Shown here: positions 26,501-36,864 of the stretch, one piece after another
Layout: each line of letters starts with the position of its first letter
Numbering within the stretch: position 1 is the stretch's first letter
Made by a program: the position numbers and the translations under genes
Assembly (NCBI GenBank): GCA_002633025.1
Contig: NMRB01001903.1
Span: 1-64,000, forward strand
Length of the DNA stretch: 64,000 nucleotides
Reading direction: 5' to 3'
From: Notospermus geniculatus
Taxonomy: Eukaryota; Nemertea; Pilidiophora; Heteronemertea; Lineidae
The notes under the pieces: model-generated
Told to the model about the DNA's origin: nothing
Databases searched by the model: none
What the model saw: only the letters and a program-made list of their open reading frames with translations

Positions 26501-29500
26501 ATTTTTCACGTGTCCCCATGTTTTCAAAGAATACTCCCCATCGCCATGGTAATTGAAATGAAACACTAATGTCGTATTCATCCTGCGTTGTCCTTTCAGT
26601 GGTAGTGGTGAGGACCATGACGGGGAGGGAGATGCATTTAGTCCATCTGGCATGCCTAGCCCTCCATGCACCTACCCACCACGAAGCCCCACCAAAAACT
26701 CCCCCAGTAAAAAAGCCAGGGCGAGGGCACACAGCACAGCATCTCGTAAAGACAACAAGATAGTGCAGTCTGGTTCAAGGACGATCTACACAGCCGGGCG
26801 GCCACCGTGGTATGACTGCGAGGGACAGCTGAACGAACCTTTTGTCATTGGTACGCAATTGTTTCTTGCTTCAGTTGCATGGAACTTGAGGAAGTAGAAT
26901 CATCCTGCTCATTCAAAACGTTTTGAGAAAACAACCAGAGTTTTAATAGCAAACTATGACGGTCTCCTGGTCATGTGATAGTGCCCTGAAAATCCCTTCT
27001 CTCTGCAGGACTGTGTGGTGGGAGTGCATCGGGGAAAACAACAGTGGCTCGGATGATAATTGAGGAGCTTGATGTGCAGTGGGTCAGTCTGCTTAGTATG
27101 GACTCCTTTTACAAGGTGAGACAGGATTCCTCACTCTGAACAAAATCAAGGCTTGAGAAGAACCTCACAATGGTCTCTTTCAGGGCCGTATTTAGCTTTT
27201 TGGTCCGGGGGGGGGGGGCAGAAGACCTTTTTTGCCCAAAATCTGCATGAAAATCACGTTTTTTTTCAGGGGGGCAACTGCCCCCCCTGCTAAATACGGC
27301 CCTGTCTTTCCTACTGCTTGGTACTTCCTTCATTGAAAGTCACCAGGCACAATCCTGTCACATCAAACGCCGACTGAATGTGTCAACATGTAGTTGTCTA
27401 ATACTTACAAGTGGTTTGGTGTCAAGTTCTCTGTCTTGTCAATGTGTGTTGGATGTTAAAAATATCTTTAATGTCGTCTGTGCAGGCTACTTGACGAACA
27501 AGCGTAACACAGTAACACATGGATCATTCTTGCAGGTGTTGACGCCCGAGCAACACGAGCTGGCCAATCAAAACCAGTACAACTTTGACCATCCCGACGC
27601 GTTTGATTTCCATATCATGTCTGAGACGCTGCATCGACTCAAAGATGGCAAGAGTGTCGATGTCCCGGTTTATAACTTCACCACCCACAGTCGTGAAAAA
27701 CACACGGTATGTCTGAAGTGTTACATGATCTGTTTGATGACTTATATTGAGAGTTAGGCCTGATTTGCTGGAGAATGGGCCTTAATCATACCGATACATG
27801 CCTGGCTGTTCATCCTGGTAGGCCGACTTGTGTATGGTTGCTAAGTCTTGTTTTCGGCTGAATCATTCAGATTCTGTTCCTTTCATTCCAGAAACGAATC
27901 TACGGTGCCAATGTGATTATCTTTGAGGGGATTATGACATTTGTCAACCCAGAAGTCGTCAGTCTTTTGGACTTGAAAATATTCGTCGACACAGATTCTG
28001 ATATTCGACTGGCACGGAGATTAAAACGTGATATCACAGAAAGAGGGCGTGACTTGGAAGGTGTACTGCAACAGTATAATATGTATGTGAAGCCAGCATT
28101 TGAGCACTACATCGCCCCGACTATGAAGTATGCCGACATCATTGTGCCAAGAGGTAGGTTGTCTCTACAGGTATCAGTTACAGAAACAGTCCTAGTAGGC
28201 CTATACCCTGTTTAACTTGTCATGGAATTCCCACAACTCACCTCAGTCAAATCAATCTCACCTGGAGTGGAACTCACCTTATCTATGGCTCGTGTGATTT
28301 CTGAACACAGAAGTGAATCCAGGGGGGTCGAGGCCCTTAATGCACTGCCTAATCATTGCTACTGTATTTCTGAAAAAACGAAACACATCCCTTGTGTTGT
28401 ATCCAATTTAGTTTCACTTTCGGCCGACGGCCATGATGTCCTCGATGTTCGGTGAAGAAAGCGGTCATTTTGTGCAATCCTGGTCTGAACTGCGTAAATT
28501 GTTGTCATAACGTCGACAGAAAGGAGATACATTCCTTCAAATATTCCTTAAAATTGAGCAATATTGAGAAATGACTGATAAGATGATGTCTGCTTGATTC
28601 TCATGCTCTGTGAGTTGACAGAAACAGAATGTGGTTAAAAAATTCAATGCAGCTGCTATTGGTTCAGGTCTTGACCACGTCATCATCGATTTCAATGGCC
28701 GCAGTAATCTGCTATTTTTCTTGCCTACCATCTCTGTTCCACCCTAACAATAATCAGTCATGCCTATACATGTATAGCTTTATCAGTACATTGTTGTACT
28801 GTGTCAAGATATCATAATCATAGTGAAATGCACTCTTATTGATTGGTATGACTAACTGACTTTTGAAAAGTCAGTAAACAATGTCACTGAGTTGTATTGT
28901 TTACTATTTAGGTCAAATTTTTGTATGTCATCAAGTCTGGTCAATAACTCACCAACTCCTGCCAATAACTCACTCATGACAGGTTCAGGATTCCTCGAAA
29001 CACTTCTGCCTAGTTACACATACAGTATCAGAATCACTTCTGTTTACTGTAACTAACTGTTCAAAATGGAAGCCGACTTTCCTGATGTTCGTTCAATGAC
29101 CATTTCCAAACCCAATTTACATACTGAGGAAGCTGAGGGTATGCCTAGCATTGTTCCAAATGCTAACTATATCTACTTATTTTAACCTCTGCCTTCTGAC
29201 CCATTCACTCACCACATCCTCATACCTTGAGCATTCCACAGTCAGCGCTTCACCTTGATTACCCGTTCATCTTTTTCTACTTCAGGTGCAGAAAATGAAG
29301 TCGCAGTCAATCTCATCGTGCAGCATGTGCATAAAAAACTTGAGGAGGTAGGTCTGTTATGCTCTTTTTACATTGTGGCTGTGGAAACACAGTTGGTGGT
29401 TTTCATGATGTGTGACTGAGTAACATTTACCAAACAAATAGAAACTTTTTGCTTTGTCTGGGATGGATGGATTACCCGTGAGTTTCAATCTGATTTTGCC

Positions 29501-32500
29501 TTAGTGACGTCATGTTTCCTTCCAATCTTCTTGAGACCCCTTCCTCTTTCAGCGAGGCAACACGCTACGGTCCCAGCTCGCTCACCTCCGCCATGCAAAA
29601 GAGAAGGGCCTACCAGGCTCGCTGTATGTGCTGGAAGACAAACCACAAGTCAAAGGGTTACACACGTACATCAGGTAGGCCTTGTCTTTGCTGCTCAGGG
29701 CAGGTATGTTGTCTACAGGAAGAGAAAAGGGTGAAGCTCCATGATTCCTTCTGTCCCAGCATTTATTATTGTGATGTGTTTTGATTAGTCCATGCTTTGT
29801 TCATGGATATAAACAAAAATAGATAAGCGAGCGAAATAAACCATTTTTGAAGAGTCATTCCAGTCATAATCCTTTCTTGCAGGAATCGTGAAACACCTCG
29901 CGATGAGTTCATATTCTACTCCAACCGTCTGATGCGACTGCTGATTGAGTACGTGTTATCAATGCTACCCTTCAAGGAGACCACGGTTCAGACCCCACAA
30001 GGCCACTCCTACGTTGGCAAGAGATTAAACACGAAGCAGATCTGTGGTGTGTCTGTTCTAAGGGCGGGGGAGACAATGGAACCGGCTCTTTGTGAAGTGT
30101 GTAAGGAGATTCGACTTGGTAAAATTCTCATCCAGACCAACATGGACACGGGGGAACCTGAGGTTTGTTGTTTTTCTTGCTTTCTACTCAGTAATGGTGT
30201 AACATGAGACTATACAGCGTAAGGAGCTCATTCCTCATTCCATTTGCTTGGCCTTGACCTAAGCTTGAGGGGATGGGAAGAGAAACAGGGATAGAACTGT
30301 TGGGAAGATTTTCCACTCTGGTTTTCATCATTTCAGCTCCACTATCTAAGACTCCCCAAAGACATTCAAGACCAACATGTGTTGTTATTGGACGCAACTG
30401 TAGCAACTGGTGCTGCAGCAATCATGGCCATCCGAGTGTTATTAGACCATGACGTACCCGAGGAGAACATCTATTTGGTATCCATGATCATGGCTGAACA
30501 AGGTAAGAGGTCTTTGAGTACCAACTATGGACAGACATTCTAAAATACCTTGGTATCTCGTGCGTATGTTTCAAATGGATAATGCATTAGCCTCATTCTG
30601 AATGCAGCGGGTCTGGGTGACACAACCAAGACCCGCTCAGTGTAATGGCGTGCGTCCAACATTTCTCGCTTCGAGCATTCAGCGAGGTAGTGCAGCGAAT
30701 GTCGGCCAGGTGGATACTCAGTGACCTATCCCAACGAGGTTTTGTACCATTAGGTACATTTCCTGCGGATAATCCGTTGAAGAAAGCGCCCTGCGACCTC
30801 ATTTCGACTCCTGCAGCTTGCTGCTTAGCGCTGCACACAGATGTACACGATGTGGGCACGATGTACAGGTTTGTACACACATTGCGTGATTCACTGATGT
30901 CGCGTCATCGACGGAGCGTCCTCCCTGATATCTTAGGCCTATTTATTGCGATCAAACTGCACTGAACCTATGTATACTATGTTTAGTCTGAGGTATTTTA
31001 GAATAGAAATTAAACCCTCGGCTTCGGGTCTTGGTTGCGACACCAAACCCGCTCGGGTGGAGCAAAAATTCCGTCCAAACCCTCGGCGAAGTGCCTCGGG
31101 TTTGGACTACATTTTAGCTCCACCCTCGCGGGTTTGGTGTCGCAACCAAGACCCTCCGCCTCGGGTTTAATTCCTTAAACATCAGATACATGTACATTGC
31201 AGCGAATCATGGAAAATCGTAAGATGTGTATACCATACCCCAGTTACATGGCATGACCTAACCCACTGGCTATGGAGGATTTCCTTATGGCCTAGTGGTT
31301 AGCACATTGGCCTCCAAGCTTGAAGTTAAGAAACGTAGAGAGTGGTCAGGATTTTGATGTTGGCCACACGTATTTCAGTTGAAGGCTTCAGTGTCCTGAC
31401 TATGAAAAGCAGGACCAAAACCCAGAAACTCCGAGGTGATGGGCACCAGTGTTTCAAATGTATCATCTGTGTCGGCACATGTACAGACTGTCTGCTCCTT
31501 TCTGAGGGTATTTCCACAAAATTTCTCCTTCTTCCATCCAGGTGTTCATTCTGTAGCGTACGCATTTCCTCAAGTCAAAATTGTCACAACAGCCGTTGAT
31601 CCGGAAATCAATGATAAGTTTCACATCATGCCTGGAATAGGTAAGGCGATCATTTTTTTATACCTTGGTCCTCGGGCCAGCCGCTCGGAAAACGTCAAGA
31701 AAAAAAATAAAAATAAAAATTTATTTTCAGCCTGTCCTCGGGCCCTCCGCTCTGCAAAATACACCAAATAGAATAAAAATAAAATTTTATTTTTATATTT
31801 TTTCCGCCCGCCGCCTTGAAAATTGACCCACGGGTTTTTATTTTTTTCCTACCGCCGCTCTCATATGACCCCAATTTCTGAAATAAATTTCATGATGCCT
31901 GTGTTCAAATTCTTTAAACACACTGTGTGAAATCGGCCCTAAATGTTCTTCAGTGATGTCTTTTTAAAGCTGATACATGTATCAGGATAATTCTGTCTGT
32001 TTAAGTTGTAATTCATAATGGCAAGGTTGACCATTTTTATTTTTTTCCAAAATAAAAATTTATTTTCAATAAAAATATTTAATTTTTTTCTATCCTCCTC
32101 TCCAAAAGTAAAGTCATAAACAGTGCGAGGACTTGAAAAATATTGAAAAATAAAATTTTATTTTTATTTTTTTCCCGCCCTCCTCTCTGTCAGGTCTGTC
32201 CAAAAAGCCCGAGGACCAAGGTATAAAAAAATNCCTAGCATTGTTCCAAATGCTAACTATATATATCATACTTATTTTAACCTCTGCCTTCTGACCCATT
32301 CAACTTGCATTCCAACTCGCCACATCCTCATACCTTGAGCATTCCACAGTCAGCGCTTCACCTTGATAACCCGTTCGTCTTTTTCTACTTCAGGTGCAGA
32401 AAATGAAGTCGCAGTCAATCTCATCGTGCAGCATGTGCATAAAAAACTTGAGGAGGTAGGTCTGTTAGGCTCTTTTTACATCGTGGCTGTGGAAACAGTC

Positions 32501-34316
32501 GGTGATTTTCATGATGTGTGACTGAGTAACATATTACCAAACAAATAAAAACTTTTTGCTTTGTCTCGGATGGATGACTCATTGAGTTTCAATCTGATTT
32601 TGTCTCAGTGATGTCAAGTTTCCTTCCAATCTTCATGAGACCCCTTCCTCTTTCAGCGAGGCAACACGCTACGGTCCCAGCTCGCTCACCTCCACCATGC
32701 AAAAGAGAAGGGCCTACCAGGCTCGCTGTATGTGCTGGAAGACAAACCACAAGTCAAAGGGTTACACACGTACATCAGGTAGGCCTTGTCTTTGCTGCTC
32801 AGGGCAGGTACGTTGTCTACATGAAGAGAAAAGGGTGAAGCTCCATGATTCCTTCTGTCCCAGCGTTATTGTGATGTGTTTTGATCAGTCCATGCTTTGT
32901 TCATGGATATAAACCATTCTTGAAGAGTCATTCCAGTCATAATCCTTTCTTGCAGGAATTGTGAAACACCTCGCGATGAGTTCATATTCTACTCCAACCG
33001 TCTGATGAGACTGCTGATTGAGTACGTGTTATCAATGCTACCCTTCAAGGAGACCACGGTCCAGACCCCACAAGGCCACTCCTACGTTGGCAAGAGATTA
33101 AACACGAAGCAGATCTGTGGTGTGTCTGTTCTGAGGGCGGGGGAGACAATGGAACCGGCTCTGTGTGAAGTGTGTAAGGAGATTCGACTTGGTAAAATTC
33201 TCATCCAGACCAACATGGACACGGGGGAACCTGAGGTTTGTTGTTTTTCTTGCTTTCTACTCAGTAATGGTGTAACATGACTATACAGCGTAAGGAGCTC
33301 ATTCCATTTGCTTGGCCTTGACCTAGGTTTGAGGGGATGGGAAGGGAAACAAGGATAGAACTGTTGGGAAGATTGTCCACTCTGGTTTTCATCATTTCAG
33401 CTCCACTATCTAAGACTCCCCAAAGACATTCAAGACCAACATGTGTTGTTATTGGACGCAACTGTAGCGACTGGTGCTGCAGCAATCATGGCCATCCGAG
33501 TGTTATTAGACCATGACGTACCCGAGGAGAACATCTATTTGGTATCCATGATCATGGCAGAACAAGGTAAGAGGTCTTTGAGTACCAACTATGGACAGAC
33601 AACATCGGATACATTGCACTAATGCAGCGATTCATGGAAAATCGTAAGATGTGTATACCATACCCCAGTTACATGGCATGACCTAACCCATTGGCTATGG
33701 AGGATTTCCTTATGGCCTAGTGGTTAGCACATTGGCCTGTAGAGAGTGGTCAGGATTTTGATATTGGCCACACGTATTTCAGTTGAAGGCTTCAGTGTCC
33801 TGACTATGAAAAGCAGGACCAAAACCCAGAAACTCCGAGGTGATGGGCACCAGTGTTTCAACTTCAGACTGTCTGCTCCTTTCTGAGGGTATTTCCACAA
33901 AATTTCTCCTTCTTCCATCCAGGTGTTCATTCTGTAGCATATGCATTTCCTCAAGTCAAAATTGTCACAACAGCCGTTGATCCGGAAATCAATGATAAGT
34001 TTCACATCATGCCTGGAATAGGTAAGACAAACTTGAGATTATTTCAAAACATTGAAGAATTGTTAAAACAACATGCTCTGATTTAGTGCAATAGCTCACT
34101 CTGTAATGATTCCAACAGATTGCTCAACAGTTACTTTTACTGGTGATATAAAGTGCCGCAGTTCTTTTAAAATCCGATGAAATTGGTCTGGTACTTACCC
34201 TGATCTTGCTGGAATTATGAACTTGATTTCACTTCCTTCCCCAGTAAACCTTATCGTACGACTCTCTCCTTTCAGGCAACTTTGGCGACAGATACTTTGG
34301 GACAGAATGGTGCTAA
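23529..34316 (+). CDS. UCKL1: Uridine-cytidine kinase-like 1, with 3' exons duplicated in the assembly
   Basis: Exons: 23529-23578, 26600-26850, 27009-27115, 27536-27706, 27892-28153; then copy 1 29286-29347, 29553-29674, 29883-30162, 30337-30502, 31542-31640; copy 2 32394-32455, 32657-32778, 32956-33235, 33401-33566, 33923-34021; last exon 34276-34316. With one copy the protein is 536 residues (human about 548). The N-terminal kinase domain shows the P-loop GGSASGKTT (about 104-112), [14 protein letters not shown] and [10 protein letters not shown]. The C-terminal uracil phosphoribosyltransferase-like domain shows [10 protein letters not shown], the PRPP-loop-like [12 protein letters not shown] and [10 protein letters not shown]. 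The family phosphorylates uridine/cytidine in pyrimidine salvage, and the C-terminal half is thought to be catalytically weak in animals. Exon 1 ([16 protein letters not shown]) is chosen because its phase fits exon 2 exactly; it is the least certain part. Confidence 0.93.
23790..24330. repeat. AGGCCTA-rich stretch
   Basis: Dozens of AGGCCTA/TAGGCC words, some in tandem (CTAGGCCTAGGCCTATA), within UCKL1 intron 1. Isolated copies occur elsewhere in the window. No coding or regulatory function is evident. Confidence 0.7.
24692..24938. mobile_element. Inverted-repeat element with ACTGGTCCCCTGTCGTA ends, 247 bp
   Basis: The left ACTGGTCCCCTGTCGTAG is complementary to the right ATACGACAGGGGACCAGT. 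The same CTGTCGTAGT motif is inverted again at 24713-24732 and repeated near 24893. It lies in UCKL1 intron 1. An N follows immediately at 24939. Confidence 0.68.
27183..27303. mobile_element. hAT-like MITE with GGGCCGTATTTAGC ends, 121 bp
   Basis: The left GGGCCGTATTTAGC and right GCTAAATACGGCCCT are a perfect 14-bp inversion. G and C tracts inside can also pair. Flanks CTCTTTCA and GTCTTTCC match at six of eight bases, suggesting an 8-bp duplication. It lies in a UCKL1 intron. Confidence 0.68.
31010..31171. mobile_element. Long palindrome inside the copy-1 insertion
   Basis: TTAAACCCTCGGCTTCGGGT... pairs with its complement ...CCTCGGGTTTAA, arms about 75 bp with few mismatches (GACACCAAACCCGC on one arm, GCGGGTTTGGTGTC on the other). 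It is absent from copy 2, so it is a recent insertion or a deletion in one copy. Confidence 0.75.
31285..31325 (+). repeat. tRNA-like SINE fragment (A-box only)
   Basis: TGGCCTAGTGGTTAGCACAT resembles a tRNA-derived SINE head with an A-box. I see no matching B-box downstream. The same fragment is in copy 2 near 33713-33740. Confidence 0.3.
31652..32231. mobile_element. AT-rich inverted-repeat element ending at the N join
   Basis: The left TTTTTTTATACCTTGGTCCT (continuing CGGGC) is complementary to the right GCCCGAGGACCAAGGTATAA. The interior is poly-AATAAAA with repeated TTTTTCCCGCCC-like words. The right end stops one or two bases before the single N at 32233 where copy 2 begins. Confidence 0.7.
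32234..34021 (+). repeat. UCKL1 3'-exon block, copy 2
   Basis: Same five exons as copy 1. Exon differences are mostly silent; two change residues (Arg to His at 32694, Arg to Cys at 32960, relative to copy 1). It is followed by the only terminal exon (34276). It starts immediately after an N at 32233. Confidence 0.9.
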
Positions 34317-35210
34317 GACAGACAGCATGAAGAGTCAACCTCTTGTTGAAGATGATTGATATTTGTTAACTATTGAAGTTATGGTCTTCTCAACAGTCAG
34401 TGAGCCATGCAATCAGAAACATCCTCTCAAGTCATTAGAATCTCAATCAGAGAGATCATAAATCATGAATGCTTGCCAGTGAGGGAATGAGGAATCTGTC
34501 CGTTGTCAGGAGAAAAACTCTGTCTCTGTCTCTGGATGATGTCATACTAGTCTTGAACACTTAAAAAATGCCATCTCATCTCAGGGGATAAAAGGATGGA
34601 TTCCCCCTGGTGTTGTTACCATGGTTACTGTTTGTTTCTGTCTTCATTCTTGTTTCTGCATGTTGAGCCTCATTTCCACTACACCTGATTCCACCACGGT
34701 TTGCAGCAGCAGTAGCTAGAGTTTTCACAGGCTTTTGGGTACGGTAATCCTTTGATGGTTTAACAATACATGGTGTAACGCATGGTAAGCATCCCAATGC
34801 CTGTGAAACCCACTCCGCTTGCCGCTCTCAGCTGTCGTGGAAACAGGTCTTTAGAGGAGGGTTGCACAACCTTCATGCATTTGATACTTTTCTTGTTGAG
34901 TCTTGGCTGCTGACCAATGAGGAACCTGCAGAGCTACCGCTACTGGGAGGCACTATGAGCAGTTGTACATTTTTTCGACGTCTCGTCCGTGTTGCATAGC
35001 ATTAAGGACATCCTGATGCAACCTTTTGCTCTGTTGTTTACATCTCGGGTCACACCGCCCCAGTGCCGCCCTGTCGTGATAAAAAGTTGTGTGGCTTCCA
35101 CATTGTAAAAGAGCTGCCCGCAACATGTTATATGTCCCAAGATGCTCTCTTGGCCAAGGTCAAAGTGGTCACCTCTGAAGCTGTAAATCATTGTAAATCA
35201 TGTAAATAAC

Positions 35211-35216
35211 AATAAA
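35211..35216 (+). terminator. Polyadenylation signal of UCKL1
   Basis: AATAAA, preceded by three TGTAAAT words and followed by a GT-rich run (TTGTTTGTCTGTAGTGTTG), about 0.9 kb after the stop codon. This is the standard arrangement of upstream UGUA, hexamer and downstream GU-rich element. Confidence 0.7.
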
Positions 35217-35596
35217 CCAATGGTTAAGTTAACCTCCACTTGTTTGTCTGTAGTGTTGCCAGCTCCGTCAGTCACTGGATTACTTTTGAGAGCCAGTTGA
35301 TGGTGTCCTCGACTTGTCCTCAACACCATCTTCCCCCCACTACTACCCATACTGAGATTATCATGACCTCTCAGTGCTCACTCTGTCCATCACCATGCTA
35401 AGAGGTCAAGATGTCCTCGGGAGCGTCCTCGGAACCAGGCTATCAAGAGTACGCATGCTCTGGTAGGCCTAAGCTTGATCTAGTAGCAAGTTTGACACAA
35501 CAGGCAAGAAAAAATATTGAATAGGGCCTATATTAAAGTTAGACGGCATTATTCGCCACAATAAATTCGGTAGCGAAAGCGTGTAGCGAAACTTGT

Positions 35597-35731
35597 GAGG
35601 TTTCGCAAATCTGACGAAACCCGAAGTACGAAATACGATATTCGTGATACCAACCATTTCCTGAAATACATTAAGTCATGGAAATAAAGTCAAATTTCGT
35701 ACTTCGTGTTTCGTCAGATTTGCGAAACCTC
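35597..35731. mobile_element. Foldback element, 135 bp
   Basis: The left arm GAGGTTTCGCAAATCTGACG... (35597-35634) and the right arm (35694-35731) are nearly perfect complements of about 38 bp, loop about 59 bp. Non-coding. Confidence 0.78.
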
Positions 35732-36130
35732 CCTATTTGCTATTACCAAACAAGAACGAAACGACCAAACCCGTGTAAAGAAACGACCAAACAATGTAAA
35801 GAGGCCGTGTAACGAAACGACCTGATACCGGTCATGTGACACACAAAATGGTCATGTGACACACAAAATGACCGACTCGTAAAAATTAGTCTCGCTTCAC
35901 CAGCCTCTCTCTCTTACAGGAGAGAGTCTGGTAGAACAGACTACAAAATCTTGTTACCGCCAGGTGGCGAGTGTCCAGCTCAGAGCATCCGAATCTGATT
36001 GGCCAACGGCTGAAAAACATGGCTGCGCCCATGAAACGTATGATGAACGAAAGAGTCTGAGGTGGAATTTACCTTTTTAGCACGGCAGGAACGACTATGC
36101 ATGGTCATCGATTGACGGAATAAGCCGATT

Positions 36131-36279
36131 NNNNNNNNNNNNNNNNNNNNNNNNNNNNNNNNNNNNNNNNNNNNNNNNNNNNNNNNNNNNNNNNNNNNNN
36201 NNNNNNNNNNNNNNNNNNNNNNNNNNNNNNNNNNNNNNNNNNNNNNNNNNNNNNNNNNNNNNNNNNNNNNNNNNNNNNN
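36131..36279. other. Assembly gap (149 N)
   Basis: Run of N followed by a G homopolymer, suggesting a failed G-tract read. Confidence 1.
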
Positions 36280-36864
36280 GGGGGGGGGGGTGGACCAGGG
36301 AGGATGGTCAACAACACTAGGTGTCAGTGTCAGTGCAGGCCCAATGTAGGCTAGCCTGGCGGGCCTGCCTGATAACGTGTACGTGTGATGTTTGTTGTGT
36401 AAAGTGTACGCTGTAGTATAGACCCCTTGCGCTTATCAGCCCAGGGTGTCAACATTAGCCTCGCCCTAGGGGGCCTAATGCATTTGTACAGTTGGCTCCT
36501 GTGCTTACCGTCGGCACAATGCACTAGGCCCAAGGTTTGTTTACACCTTCTGGCTGTAATGGCCGACTTGCGCAAGTGGTCTATAGGCCTTGTCAGTCAT
36601 GCTACCATACCAGAGTGAGATACTTGGCCTACTTGAACTTAGGCCTAGGTCGATGGCAACTAACTGATGTCGTCACTGGTCAGTATGTATGTAGGGCAAA
36701 GCCTATCATGCGTGATGCCTGTATGGCTAGGCTTTCTACATGCAATACTAGGGCCAGGCAAAGTGCTTGTGAAAGCACATTAATGTCTCCCTGTGAGTAA
36801 CATTGACACCACTTCCCCATGTTCCAGTTGATTAATTAAATGGTCCACACAACATGATCTGAAG

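Larger units (their letters stand above)
29139..31640 (+). repeat. UCKL1 3'-exon block, copy 1
   Basis: Five exons and their introns, nearly identical to 32234-34021. Copy 1 has an extra insertion of about 640 bp near 30537-31177, including the 31010-31171 palindrome, and lacks the terminal exon. It begins at the word CCTAGCATTGTTCCAAATGC. Confidence 0.9.
34317..36864. other. UCKL1 3' UTR and EPG5 upstream region
   Basis: 34317-35230 is probable UCKL1 3' UTR. 35231-36864 holds a foldback (35597-35731), the second gap and the EPG5 upstream region. No further gene was seen. Just before the gap, GGTCATCGATTGACGGAATA repeats a word found inside the 58171-58295 element, so the gap probably swallowed another copy of it. 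Confidence 0.5.

Noticed and set aside
27380-27535. Extension of the UCKL1 exon upstream of 27536 ([17 protein letters not shown])
   Set aside because: Open by chance; the TTCTTGCAG acceptor at 27535 gives the phase and sequence expected for UCKL1.
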